DNA of 64,000 nt from the NCBI GenBank assembly GCA_008330645.1, contig VLTN01000034.1, positions 1 through 64,000 of the forward strand. The letters are read 5' to 3'. The notes beneath the pieces were generated by a model that saw nothing but the letters and a program-made list of their open reading frames with translations, did not search any database and had not been told where the DNA came from. The position numbers and the translations under genes are program-made. The stretch comes from Cafeteria roenbergensis. Taxonomy: Eukaryota > Sar > Bigyra > Bicosoecida > Cafeteriaceae. Positions within the stretch are counted from its first letter, which is position 1. Every line of letters begins with the position of its first letter. Shown here in pieces: positions 33,301 through 43,261 of this stretch.

Positions 33301-34835
33301 CGCGGCTGCAGACGGGCAACCGTTGGTTAGGTTAAGGAGGGCCTTTGCGCACAGCGACGCGATCACCTCGGCCTGCCAGGGCAGAGCCGCGGCTCTGCCG
33401 CACGTACGGGGCTTGTCATGCGCCGCCGCCGCCGCCGCCTTGGCTTCGTGTGCGAGAGCGAGGAGCAGCTCGGGAAGGTTCCTGGAAAATTCTGAACAAT
33501 CAGGACCTCCTCCCGCCGGCCTGCCGGCCCTGGGGCTCGAGGCCCGCCTCGGCAGCTCGCTGAGCGACTCTGTACCCGGAGGCGCCGCGCCCGGGGCTGC
33601 TCCGACAGCGCCGGCAGACGCCGCGGCGGCCGCCCCCCAGGCCAGAGGGTGGGCAGCAGCGTCAGCCCTCTCCATCGGCACGAGGTCGATGCGCGCCCCG
33701 GCGAGGGTGGTTTGCCCGTCGGGAGAGAGGAACGCCATCTCGCACACCGCCACCAGCGCCAGGGCTGCCCGCAGCAGAGCCAGCGGCGCGGCGCTTCCCG
33801 GCAGAGCCAGTGCGGCTCTACCCTCCGCGATGGTCGCGGTGAGGGCCCCAACGCCGAGCCGCGCCGCCCACACCGCCCTCTTGGCCAGCTGCGCCGCCGC
33901 CACGGAAGCATGGGACCGCTCGGCCGCCGCTGCCGCTGCCGCTGCCGCTGCCGCTGCCGCTGCCGCTGCCGCTGCCGCTGCCGCTGCCGCTGAGGAGGAG
34001 GAGGAGGAGGAGGAGGTGCGTCCAGGCGGCGGTGGTGCCGCTGGGCCCGCGCTGCCAATTGGGGCGCCTGCATCGCTGCCGTGCTCGCCCCGAGGGCCTT
34101 GTTGCAGGCTCACAGCCGCACTGCCGGCTGGCCCGCCGTCCTGGCCGTCGGCTGGCTGGTCTGACGGCTCCGACAGCCCCCCCGGCGGCGACAGGGCCTC
34201 GAGGGGTCTCGCCTCCGACGACACGGCACCCGCGATCAGCGCCAGCGCCGCCACAGCGGCTACCTCGGCGGGCCCTGCGCTCGCCACGCCGCCGCTCCCG
34301 CCCCACGCTGCCGCGAGCCGCAGCAGCCGCGGCCTGACGCATCCCGCGTATGCCGACGCAGGGAATAGAGCGCTGTCACCTGCAAGCCGCGACCCCATCA
34401 CCGCGACATCACCGCCGGCGACTCCGCTCGGAGCACTGGCGGGGAGCGCACCGCCCTTGTCTGCAGAGCCTTCGCCGCCCGCCCCCTCCGCCGGACCGCC
34501 GCCGCGAGGAGTCGGCGCTGGCCCAGACGCTGTTGCAGATTGGGCGCGCAGCGCAGCCGCTGCGGCCGCCACCGCCTCGGCGGCCTCTGAACTCCCCGCC
34601 TTGGTCGAAGATACACCCCCGGCTCTGCCGCCAACGCCTCTGCGGCGACCCCCCACTCGAGCGCGACGCGCCGGCCTGCCAGTGGACTCGGCTCCTGCAG
34701 CCGCGGCCCCAGCTCTGCCAGACGCGTCTGCCAGTGACAACGCAGCAGCAGCAGCAGCAGCAGCAGCAGCCGCTGACGGCGACGACGAGGGCCGCAAACC
34801 GGCTACGGCGCCGATTCGGCTGCCGCTGCCGCTGC

Positions 34836-34886
<51 letters not shown>

Positions 34887-36021
34887 CACCGTTGGCCCCA
34901 CCGTCGCGGTCAGACCGCGCGCCCCTGCACTGCGCCCGAATCACGATGCACAGCCCGGCGGCAGAGCCGGATGCTGGAGCCGCTGGTCCGTCCTGTTGCC
35001 GCGACGATTCCCCAGTCGCCACCGCGTCAGACGCACCCTCCCACGAGGCTACGTGCCCCGCCGACGCCGCTGCCAGCGCCGCGGCCGCCAGCGCCGCGGC
35101 CGCCAGCGCCGGCGTGGGCGGCGACGCAGTGGCTGCCGAGCAGCGGAGCCACTCGCAGGCGCCCAGCAGGCGGGCAGGAAGAGTGGCTCTGTCCGGCAGA
35201 GCTGTGGCTGCGGCCGGCAGAGCCCATGCAAGCCGCGTGGCGTCCGCAGCCTCCGCGGCGCGGTCCCTGCCTGCTCTGGCCAGGGCTGCGTCCAGCGCGG
35301 CGGCCGCGCGGCGGCGGGCGGGGGGCGCCATGACCGCTGCGCGGGGCCCGAATCGAAGCAGCGCGCTCGCCAGGCCGCCACTGTCGTCGGCGGAAGGTTC
35401 CGCCGCGATGGAGGCGGCGACCGCGGCAGTGGCGTCGGCAGAGTGCACCGTCGCGAGCAGATCCGCGGCCCCGCGCTCAAGGGCCGCCTCCACGTCGTGG
35501 CTCCCTGCCACGCGCGCCACGCCCGCCCAGCCTCGCGGGTCGGCGGCGGCCAGTCGGCTCAGCTCCGCCAGCGCCGCGAGGCGGGACCTCCAGCCGCGGT
35601 CCGAGGACGCTGGGCCGGCGCGCCGCAGTGCCTGCGCCAGCTCGGCGCCCTCGTCGGCGAGGGAGGGGAGGGGCGCGGCCAGCGCCGCCAGCGCCTCGCC
35701 CACCGAGTCGGCAACGCCACCGGCAAAGGCTCTCTTGCGGAGCTGGGACAGGTTCGCGCCAGCCCCGCGCCCCATGCCACCCGATGAGAGCGTGTCTGCG
35801 AGCCTCACTCGCTGCAGCGCCTGCCGACCGCTCATGCCGTCCAGGGCGTCGGAGGGCAGCAGGTGTGCAGGGACGTCCGGCAGCGCCCGGCGTCCTGCCG
35901 ACCGGCCAGAAGAGGCCCCTGCCGACGCAGACAGCGCGTCGTCATCGCCCAGCATGGCTGCCATGCGCGCGCGGCGCCGTGCCGACGCTGCGGCGCGCGA
36001 GTATGTGGTAACTGGCTGCAT
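30301..36021 (-). CDS. Probable Wapl-like cohesin-release factor, 1906 residues
   Basis: The frame is open for 5.7 kb. Ordered helical parts separated by Ala/Ser/Gly-rich linkers follow the Wapl pattern. The N-terminus has VTTYSR, like the TYSR/TYGR start of Wapl proteins. About 95-230 is an ARM-like block (LRKRAFAGGVADSVGEALAA, ELAQALRRAG, SRLAALAELSRLA). Later come AKALLNLTNGCPSAAA and VIMSASLAINVVEAWPQA, like the Wapl vLINLT and sLxINLVE helices, and VRCIASAVEAFLALQ near the end, like its last helix. Wapl opens the cohesin ring to release it from chromosomes. These are resemblances judged by eye. Odd points: nine SIGGG repeats, poly-Ser and poly-Ala runs, and twice or more the usual length. 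A 1321-codon ORF on the other strand is a shadow. Confidence 0.6.
32291..32425. repeat. Nine-copy 15-bp minisatellite coding SIGGG
   Basis: CCGCCACCAATGCTG is repeated nine times without a change. On the minus strand it encodes nine SIGGG pentapeptides within the Wapl-like protein. Perfect identity implies recent expansion or ongoing length change. Confidence 0.95.
34741..34886. repeat. CAG and CTG triplet runs in the Wapl-like gene
   Basis: A (CAG)n run at 34741-34769 and a longer CTG run at about 34835-34882 lie in the minus-strand coding frame, where they give poly-Ala and poly-Ser. A GCTGCC run (33923-33990) and a GAG run (33992-34014) lie nearby. Confidence 0.85.
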
Positions 36022-36336
36022 CGGCCCCGAGCTGTGTGGCCTGCGTCTTGAACACGAGCCTCCGCTGCAGCCCGGCCGCGCTGGCGGGTGGGGATGCTGG
36101 TCCGCGTTTTAGGCGGCGCGCTCGCGCGCTGGGCCCGAGTGGCGCTGCTGACTCGGCTTGCTTCCGCAGAGGGGCAAATGCACGGCAGAGCCCGACGTTC
36201 TGGGGCGCCGAGGCTGCAACAGCCGCACCGGATTCTGCCCGCGCTCGTTTGATTCGACGCCCGCAAGCAGCCTGCCAGGGGCGCGGACATCGGTGTCCAC
36301 TGGGCGAGGCGGAGGCCCTACGCCCTACTCGCGCCA
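36022..36336. promoter_or_regulatory. Divergent promoter between the Wapl-like gene and the next gene
   Basis: 315 nt separate two start codons on opposite strands, so both genes' promoters must lie here or overlap the genes. No TATA-like element stands out. Confidence 0.45.
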
Positions 36337-38289
36337 ATGGCAACAGCTTCCCCGGGCCAAACGGGGTCCGCGACCAACCGCTCGTTCGCGGGCGAGGTGA
36401 AGCCCCCCAAGGCCCCGACGAAGCAGTACTCCGCGGTGCGTGAGCTCTTGATGATGAGCGACCCGGTCGTGGCTGCGGCTGCGTTCCCGGCCTCTCACTG
36501 CCTGGAGACGTTCGCGCGTGTCCTGCTCGGCCGGAAGTCGTCTCGCGATCGCTCCTCCTCGCACACGCGGCCCGGGGAGGATACCATCGACCCGCCCCGG
36601 CCAGCGCGCGTGGGCGCACCGGGTGCGGTCCCTGTGGCTGTGGTGAGCCGAGCCGCGGGTCGCGCCGACCCCGCCGTTGCCATGGCCGGCGCTGCGGCCG
36701 CCTCCCTTGCCGCACAGCCCGCCACTGCGGCCCCCGGGGCCGCGGCCCCCCAGCTCGCCAACCCACTCATGCAGTGGATGATGTCCATGGTGGTAGGCCC
36801 CGCCGCAACGGGCGCCACGCCCTGGCCAGAGGGAGGGCATGCCTCGAGCGCCCCGCGAGTCCGCTTCGCGCCCGGCACTGCTGGGGCTGGGAGCAGAGGC
36901 CTCCGCGGCGCCGATCAAGCGGAAGACAATGCGGACGAGGGGGCGGGGGAGGAGGTGACCGCTCGCCGCCCGCTTCTGGGGGGGGTTGCGTCCGACCGCG
37001 ACTACACGGACGGGGTTGACGTCCTCCGTGACGGCATCGACACGCTCCTCGACGCCGAGCTCCACGCGGCAGAGCGGGGCGAGCGACGGCTCTCAGCCAT
37101 GCAGGGCGGTTTCGCGTCGTCTCTGGACGGGGACGACATGGTGGCGCTGGGGGCGTTCGAGGGCGACAGCGACATACTGGGCGCAGAGGTGATGCGTGGC
37201 TACTTTGAGCCGGAGGCGACTGCTGGCGATGACGCCACAGCGGCGGGGGACGCGGTGGCAGCGGCGCCCACGGCCGCCACTGCGCCCGCGGCCGCCACTG
37301 CGCCCACTGCGCCCACGGCCGCCGCTGCGCCCGCCGAGGCCCTCCTGGCCGAGCAGTCGCTGCCGGGCTGGCAGGCGCCGCGCTCTCGCTTCGCGGGGCT
37401 GCCTCGCCTGGCGTCCGGTGGGCAGGACCGGGCGGCAGAGGCCATGCCGGCTCTGCCGCCATCCCCGTCCGGATCGGACGCAACGACCTCGAGCCTGACC
37501 ACGGCCCACGTCGCCGCGGCGCTGATGGGTGGACTGGGCGCTGGGGCGGGGCAGTTGGGGGGCGCGAGCCGGTCGACGTCTCCTTCGGGCGGGCATCAAC
37601 ATGCTGCAGCGGAACCGGCCCACGAGCAGGAGCAGGAGCAGGAGCAGGATCTGGAAGGATTTGACGACGCGGATCAAGGCCAAGAGGGAACGCCGACGTC
37701 GCCGACGTCGCCGGCGTCGTCGCTGGACGGGGGCGACGACGGTGAGGCTGCGGCAGAAGCCGCCGCAGCAGGCGCGGACCAGCCGGTGCAGGAGCAGGGG
37801 GGCCTGCGGGAGCAGCCGCAGCCGCAGTCGAGGCTGGATGAGGAGGCGGAGGCAGAGGCGGAGGAGGAGGATCCGCCGAGCACGCCTGTTCGGGGCGGCG
37901 CCGCTTCGGCGGCGGCTCCGAGGACGCCCCACAGCAGGCCACTGTCCAAGCACGCGTCCGCGTCTGGCGCCAAGGGCGGCGCGGGGGCGTCGCCAGCTGC
38001 GGACCCTGCCGCCGCCCCCGCCACGCCGGGGCTTGGCTCGCCGCTGAGCGTGGGCGCGGCGCTGCAGGGACTGGACGCGGCCCTCATGAGCGCGGAGCGT
38101 GGGGGGCTGCGGGCCGGCGCTGCCCGGCGAGCTGCCCAGCTGGGCGCCAGCAACGCAAGCTTCAGCGCCCAAGATGACGGGCACAACGACGACGAGGACG
38201 AGGAGCTCGACGCGTCCATGGCGTCAAGCGTGGCGAGGGAGCTGGCTGGGGAGGGCGAGCCGACTGCTGCCGCGACTGACGAGGCTTGA
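36337..38289 (+). CDS. Hypothetical acidic low-complexity protein, 650 residues
   Basis: No family is recognised. The N-terminus (SAVRELLMMSDPVVAAAAFP and CLETFARVLLGRKSS) looks ordered, then comes an Ala/Pro-rich stretch. A predicted folded segment at about 225-295 reads VDVLRDGIDTLLDAEL and DDMVALGAFEGDSDILGAEV. The remainder is disordered, with Glu/Gln runs (residues about 430-440) and many acidic clusters, ending in an acidic helix. It is divergent from the Wapl-like gene. The frame is uninterrupted and ends 207 nt before the next plus-strand gene. Confidence 0.55.
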   Translation: MATASPGQTGSATNRSFAGEVKPPKAPTKQYSAVRELLMMSDPVVAAAAFPASHCLETFARVLLGRKSSRDRSSSHTRPGEDTIDPPRPARVGAPGAVPVAVVSRAAGRADPAVAMAGAAAASLAAQPATAAPGAAAPQLANPLMQWMMSMVVGPAATGATPWPEGGHASSAPRVRFAPGTAGAGSRGLRGADQAEDNADEGAGEEVTARRPLLGGVASDRDYTDGVDVLRDGIDTLLDAELHAAERGERRLSAMQGGFASSLDGDDMVALGAFEGDSDILGAEVMRGYFEPEATAGDDATAAGDAVAAAPTAATAPAAATAPTAPTAAAAPAEALLAEQSLPGWQAPRSRFAGLPRLASGGQDRAAEAMPALPPSPSGSDATTSSLTTAHVAAALMGGLGAGAGQLGGASRSTSPSGGHQHAAAEPAHEQEQEQEQDLEGFDDADQGQEGTPTSPTSPASSLDGGDDGEAAAEAAAAGADQPVQEQGGLREQPQPQSRLDEEAEAEAEEEDPPSTPVRGGAASAAAPRTPHSRPLSKHASASGAKGGAGASPAADPAAAPATPGLGSPLSVGAALQGLDAALMSAERGGLRAGAARRAAQLGASNASFSAQDDGHNDDEDEELDASMASSVARELAGEGEPTAAATDEA

Positions 38290-38496
38290 TCTCTCTTGGC
38301 AGCACGGGCTGGGTTGCGCACGCGCGCGCCCGGGGCTTGAGTGAGAATGAGCCAGAGCCGATATTTGGCCTGCCGAGAATACACAGTCGCGCTTGGCAAT
38401 GAATGGGCTCCGCTGCCACGCGCGACACCCCCTCCGCTCACAACTAGGCGCAAGGCCCTCGGGCGTCTTTCGTTGGCGTAGCTGTGGGCCCTGTGA

Positions 38497-40143
38497 ATGC
38501 CCCGTCGGGGGGGCTCGTCCGGGCGGCCGAGGCGACGACAAGCGGGACGAGCTCGCCCGCCTACCGCAGCCCCTTCTGCGGCGTTCCTGGAGGCCCTTGA
38601 GGCGGACCGGCGGCGTGCGGCTGCCTTGGAGGCGGAAGTTGCAGTGAAAGCGGCCCCTGATGTTGCTGCCAAGCCGCGCGGCCGCGCGCCTCGGGGCTAT
38701 GCTTTCGACGACAGCGGCAAGCTGTTCCGGCTGGCCGCGCCAGGGGACGCGGCAACAGCAGCTCTCGCGCCGAGGAAGCGGTCGCGAGCATCTGTGCTCC
38801 CGAAACTGGGCGAGGTCCGTGCGTCGCGGAGCTGCCACGCCAAGCGGGTCCGGACCTTGAGCCGCATGCCGGTCCGCGGCGCCGCGGGCTTGGCCACGCT
38901 TCGAAATGCCGGCACGGTGGGCCTACTGGAGGGAAGGCGAGCTGGCGGCGTCTGGCCTGCGCGTGGACGGGGGGGGCAGCTTGCGGCCATGAGCGCGCGG
39001 CGAGCGAGGCCTCGCGCCTGGGCGAGGAGCGCGTCCGTGAGGGCAGGAGTAGGAGCGGTTGCAGCAGCGATCGAGCGGGAGCCGGTTGTGTTTGGGAGCG
39101 CAAGGCAGCTCGCGGTGCAGGTGGGGCCGCACGCGTGGTCAGGGCAGGTTCTGATCGGCCGGCCGCACGACAGGGCAGGGGGCGCAGCAACGGTGTCGGT
39201 GAGCGTGGCGGTGAGCCGAACCGTTGACTCTGCGCCGCCAGCCGCCGCCCAGGCGGGCTCGGCACGGGCGCTTGCCACCCCCCGCCGCTTCTTGTCGCTC
39301 GCTGGGCCCGTGGACACGACGTGCGGAGGAGCCGGACCGGCCGAGTGCGGCGGGTCGCTGATTGTGGGAGCGAGGAACGGCGCCCTGTGGATGGTCCCGC
39401 CCCCCTTGCCGCTGCGCCCGAGCTCTCGCTTGTGCGGCACAAAGTGCGCTGGCTGCGGCGCCGTGCGCGCGTGGACAGGGCTTCAGCGAGCGGTGATCGG
39501 TGCCGCCGCGCCAGCGCTGGGGCCGCCGGCGTGGCATGCTCCCATCCGGCAAGTTCCAGCTCGGGTGCAAGACCTGCCGGCCTTCATGGTCAGGCCGCCA
39601 GCTGAGCCGCGAAGCTTGAAGCCAGCCCGCGAGTTCAGGCGCGCTTCCGGGCACCGAAAGCCAGCCACTGCCTCCCCGCATGCGTTGACTTCGAGCGGCA
39701 CGGTTGCAGCCGTGTGGCGGCAGGAGCCACCGGCGATGGTGCCTGCGTGCGCCTGCGCGCGCTACGCCCCCGGCGCGCTCGGCTGGCGGGTGTGGGTGGG
39801 AGACACCTCGTCCACCGCGCTGAGTCTCGATGTGCGACGGGCTGGCGGCCCCGCGCTCGCAGTGTTTCGCGGCTTCGCAAGCGTTCCGGGACGGCGCGCG
39901 GCCACCCTGTCGCTGAGCGACTGCGGGTCATACCTGATCGCGCTGTCTCTGCACACCGGCCGGGCAGCCGTGTGGGACGCCATGCGGGGAGGGCTGCCGC
40001 TTCGACTTGCAAGCCCCGGCTGGGCGCGCTCCGTCGCGGTTGCTGCGCCGCGCATTCGCATGGTCGAAGCCTCGGGGCGCGACGGCGGCTCGGACGGGCT
40101 GCTCCAGTTGCAGCTGTTCCCGGGCGTGGAGCTTTCGAGCTAG
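38497..40143 (+). CDS. Possible WD-repeat protein, DCAF4-like
   Basis: 548 codons. An N-terminal coiled segment (AFLEALEADRRRAAALEAEV) is followed by APRGYAFDDSGKLFRLA, like the GYYYD/RYFR motif at the start of DCAF4-type proteins. The C-terminal third has beta-propeller text: ALSLDVRRAGGPALAVFRGF, TLSLSDCGSYLIALSLHTGR then AAVWDA, close to a WD repeat. The middle is less regular and Cys pairs occur at about 305-315. If correct it would be a substrate receptor for CUL4-DDB1 ubiquitin ligases. The assignment is weak and introns cannot be excluded. Confidence 0.4.
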   Translation: MPRRGGSSGRPRRRQAGRARPPTAAPSAAFLEALEADRRRAAALEAEVAVKAAPDVAAKPRGRAPRGYAFDDSGKLFRLAAPGDAATAALAPRKRSRASVLPKLGEVRASRSCHAKRVRTLSRMPVRGAAGLATLRNAGTVGLLEGRRAGGVWPARGRGGQLAAMSARRARPRAWARSASVRAGVGAVAAAIEREPVVFGSARQLAVQVGPHAWSGQVLIGRPHDRAGGAATVSVSVAVSRTVDSAPPAAAQAGSARALATPRRFLSLAGPVDTTCGGAGPAECGGSLIVGARNGALWMVPPPLPLRPSSRLCGTKCAGCGAVRAWTGLQRAVIGAAAPALGPPAWHAPIRQVPARVQDLPAFMVRPPAEPRSLKPAREFRRASGHRKPATASPHALTSSGTVAAVWRQEPPAMVPACACARYAPGALGWRVWVGDTSSTALSLDVRRAGGPALAVFRGFASVPGRRAATLSLSDCGSYLIALSLHTGRAAVWDAMRGGLPLRLASPGWARSVAVAAPRIRMVEASGRDGGSDGLLQLQLFPGVELSS

Positions 40144-40365
40144 CGATGTGGGTTGCTGCTTGCAAGGCCCACGCGCTCAGAGGCTGGGGCTCCGGATGGC
40201 ACGCCGCCACGCTCGCCACCCGACCACCAACGGACGCGTTGATCTCGCTCGTGTGCAGGCAGCGGCCAGCATGCTTGCGCCCAGCGTCTGGCTGCCATGC
40301 GCGATGCAACAAAAAACAAATGGCGATTCGACAGAGTCAAGAGTCACCTTTGCCGCTCACGACAC

Positions 40366-41823
40366 TCAACCGCGCGAGGCCGCAATCATCGCCTCGACCT
40401 CGCTGAGCTTTTCGCGGGACTTGCCCGCAGCCTCCCCAGCCGCCCGCTCCGCCGCGTCGATGCGCAGCCACCCCTCCCAGTCCACTGCTTGCGGCCAGGC
40501 AACCGCCGCGGTCGACGCGCCGGCGAGCGCACCGGCCTCCCAGTCGTCGAGGATGGCCTTGACGCTGCCCTTGGCGCACACAATGTTGGTCCCGATGATT
40601 CCGCTGGGACCGCGCTTCAGCCAGCCCGTCACGTACAGGCCCACGTCGGGCACACCGGCCTCGTCCACCACTCGGCCGGCGTCGTTGCGCGCGACGCAGC
40701 GCTGCGCGTCGAAGCTCAGACCGGGCACCGCCACCGAGCGGTAGCCGATGGAGCGCAGCACCAGCTGCGAGGGCAGAGCGACCTCGTCACCGGTGGCCAC
40801 TGCGCTCTGGGCTCCGGCGGGGCCCTCGAGCCGGGAGCGGCTCAGCAACGTGGAGCCAACGCGGGCCCCCTCGCCCGCCTGGAAGCCAGTAGGGCTGAGC
40901 AGGAACCGGAGGTGGACCTCCTTGGCCTTGCCGTGCTGGGGCACGGCCCCGCTCTCGTCCGCGTGCAGGCACTTGCCCGTGTCCCGCAGCAGCGCGTCGA
41001 TCTTCTTTGCCGCCCGGGACTTGCTCAGCTCCTCGGCGGACGCTTCCGTCGCCCCGGCATCGAGCTCGTGGGTGTGCGCCACCAGGGCCGCGTCGTCGAG
41101 GCGGGTCAGCTCGCGAAGCTCTTTCATGGTGAACGCCGCCTGTACGTGCCCGCGCCGTCCAACCACGTGCACCCGCCGCACGCGGGACGCGGCAAGGGCC
41201 TCCAGCGCGTACGAGGTGATGTCCGTGTGGCGCAGCTCGTCGGGGGTCTTGGTCAGCACGCGCGCGCAGTCGATTGCCACATTTCCTTGGCCGACAATGA
41301 CCACGTCCTCGGTGTTCTGGAGCGCCTCGGCCCACGGGTCGTCCTTGTGGTCCGGGTGGCCGTTGTACCAGTTGACAAAGGCGCGCGCGCCCCCGACGCC
41401 CTCCAGGTCCTCGCCCGGCACTCCGAGCTCGCGGTCGCTCGATGCGCCGTACGCAAGCAGCACGGCGTCAAAGGACTTGCGCAGGTCCGACAGCTCCACG
41501 TCCTCGCCCACGCACACGTTGCCGTGGTACCGGAAGCGCCCTTCGCTAGCAAACTCGGCGGCCACGGACTCGAAGTCCACCGTGACGTTCTTGACCTCAG
41601 GGTGGTCCGGCGCAACGCCCGACCGCACGAGCCCGAAAGGAGTGGGAAGCCGGTCCACGATGTCCACCGTCGCGCCGGGGTGGGTCTTGAGCAGGTACTT
41701 GGCTGCGTAGAAGCCCGACGGGCCGGAGCCGACGATGCACACGCGCGGGCCGGCGGCTGCCGCGCTGGTGACCCACCGCCTGCCGGAACGCCCAGCGGCG
41801 CGCATCGCGCTGCGGGAAAGCAT
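40366..41823 (-). CDS. FDXR: NADPH:adrenodoxin (mitochondrial ferredoxin) oxidoreductase
   Basis: 485 residues from the ATG at 41823, chosen because it opens a mitochondrial presequence (MLSRSAMRAAGRSGRRWVTS); the frame is open 67 codons further without matching the family. The FAD dinucleotide motif VCIVGSGPSGFYAAKYLL, the FGLVRSGVAPDHPEVKNV block, the NADPH motif VVIVGQGNVAIDCARVL, RRGHVQAAFTMKELREL, and the C-terminal GWLKRGPSGIIGTNIVCAKG are all present. It transfers electrons from NADPH to mitochondrial ferredoxin for Fe-S cluster assembly and related mono-oxygenation. Its partner gene lies head to head with it, 227 nt away. Confidence 0.95.
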   Translation of the reverse strand: MLSRSAMRAAGRSGRRWVTSAAAAGPRVCIVGSGPSGFYAAKYLLKTHPGATVDIVDRLPTPFGLVRSGVAPDHPEVKNVTVDFESVAAEFASEGRFRYHGNVCVGEDVELSDLRKSFDAVLLAYGASSDRELGVPGEDLEGVGGARAFVNWYNGHPDHKDDPWAEALQNTEDVVIVGQGNVAIDCARVLTKTPDELRHTDITSYALEALAASRVRRVHVVGRRGHVQAAFTMKELRELTRLDDAALVAHTHELDAGATEASAEELSKSRAAKKIDALLRDTGKCLHADESGAVPQHGKAKEVHLRFLLSPTGFQAGEGARVGSTLLSRSRLEGPAGAQSAVATGDEVALPSQLVLRSIGYRSVAVPGLSFDAQRCVARNDAGRVVDEAGVPDVGLYVTGWLKRGPSGIIGTNIVCAKGSVKAILDDWEAGALAGASTAAVAWPQAVDWEGWLRIDAAERAAGEAAGKSREKLSEVEAMIAASRG

Positions 41824-42050
41824 CGGGCCTGAAGCAGGGGCGCCCTCCGGGCCGGCTTGAGGGAAGTGCGCGGCCGTGGGGGCGGCGGGCGACTGGCGGC
41901 CGGCTCGGGGCGCCGCGATCTGTCGCGCGGCGCGCGATGGCGGGTCAGCAACCTCCGGCCGCGGGCCGGCAGAGGCCGGGAGCCGTCGGCCCATTTTGCG
42001 AGCTGCTCGCCGCGGCCGCGGCAACCACTCCCGCCGGGACCCGAAGCGGA
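41824..42050. promoter_or_regulatory. Shared promoter of ferredoxin reductase and ferredoxin
   Basis: 227 nt lie between the two start codons on opposite strands. Any promoter must serve both directions or overlap. No TATA-like box is obvious in this GC-rich stretch. Confidence 0.6.
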
Positions 42051-42862
42051 ATGCTCTCAGCAGTCGCCCGTGTCAGCGCCTCTGTGGCTGCCCGCGGCCT
42101 CGCGCGCGGCGCCTCGGTTGGGCTGCGCGCCACCTCGCGGCGCGCCATGTGTGAGTGGCGGGCGCGCCTCCCCGTCTTCCTCGCCCCGCCGTCGCCCGGG
42201 ACTCTATCTGCCGCCCGGGAGGCGTTGCCACAGACCAGTTGCGCCCGCCCTTGCCGCGCTGGCGCACACTTGGGCGCCTCAGGCCTGGAAACGCCCGCTG
42301 GTATCGGCACCACCATTCGGCCGCGCCGCGCTGAAGGCCGCCCCGCCAGCCCGCGCCTGCCCGCCCCGGGCCGGAGCGGACAGGGCCGCTTTGCGTGTGG
42401 CGCGGCGCGCCTGCAGGTGTGCCCTGCCGGTGGCGCAGCGGTGCCCGGCTCGGGTCGCGCGCTGGACCCGCAACCTCGTGCCAAGCTCGCCCCTTCGTTT
42501 CGTCGCTGTGCGCCCCATCCCCCGCAGCCACGGTGTCCCTCTCGTTTGTTGACAAGGACGGCAATGCCACTGTGGTCAAGGACGCTGCCATCGGCGACTC
42601 TCTGCTCGACGTGGCCCACGACAACGGCATCGACATCGAGGGCGCATGCGAGGGCGAGTGCGCCTGCTCCACTTGCCACGTTATCCTGGAGGAGCACGTG
42701 TTCGAGGACCTCCCGGAGATGAGCGAGGCCGAGGAGGACATGCTGGACCTGGCCGCGGGCCTGACCGACACGAGCAGGCTCGCGTGCCAGGTGCACGTGG
42801 ATGCGGGGTTCGAGGGCGCGGTCATCCGCCTGCCGGACGAGATCACGAACATGCTCGACTGA
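42051..42862 (+). CDS. FDX: Mitochondrial [2Fe-2S] ferredoxin (adrenodoxin type), 2 exons
   Basis: Joins (42051-42150, 42528-42862) give 144 residues. Exon 1 encodes a mitochondrial presequence (MLSAVARVSASVAARGLARG onward, 33 residues) and ends in GTGAGT; the 377-nt intron ends CCCCCGCAG and the junction makes a Ser codon. The mature protein has VSLSFVDKDGNATVV, the cluster ligands in GACEGECACSTCHV (Cys-x5-Cys-x2-Cys) and a fourth Cys in SRLACQV, with the acidic partner helix (EDLPEMSEAEEDML) that binds the reductase. The spare Cys inside the first ligand loop is unusual. It carries electrons from FDXR to Fe-S cluster assembly and haem A or steroid type reactions. Confidence 0.95.
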
Positions 42863-43261
42863 GCGGCGAGGCACCGCGTGCACGATCACCCGTGTGTGTG
42901 TGTGCGCGCGCGCGCGCGTGTGTGAGTGTTTGTGGATGTGTGGGTGGGCTTGTGTGGCTGCTGGGGCGTCGCTGCGGCCAATGCCAAGCGCCGATGGCAG
43001 CTGGTCCACCCCACCCCACCCCACCCCACCCCTCCTTTGCCCGTCATTCACGCGCCATCGCAGCGGCGCCGCATCCCAATGGCGTGTGCGCTTGTGCGTG
43101 AGAGCAGTCGGAGCCTTTCTGCGCGCGACGGCTGACTGGGCTCACGCACGCTTCGAGCACGCAACCGACAGAACATGCAAAGGCACTCAGCCACGAAGAG
43201 GAGGAGGGGGCAGCACAGAGGGGGCGCTTCGGCAGCGCCATCGGCTCAGCGCGGTGCCGCC
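42863..43261. other. Convergent spacer between ferredoxin and XRN1
   Basis: 399 nt between two stops. It contains a GT/GC alternating tract (42891-42925) and a (CCCCA)n tract at about 43009-43031. No gene. Confidence 0.6.

Noticed and set aside
32147-36112. 1321-codon ORF on the plus strand opposite the Wapl-like gene
   Set aside because: It is a shadow of the GC-rich minus-strand gene; it has only Ala/Pro/Ser-rich text, while the minus frame has the helical blocks.
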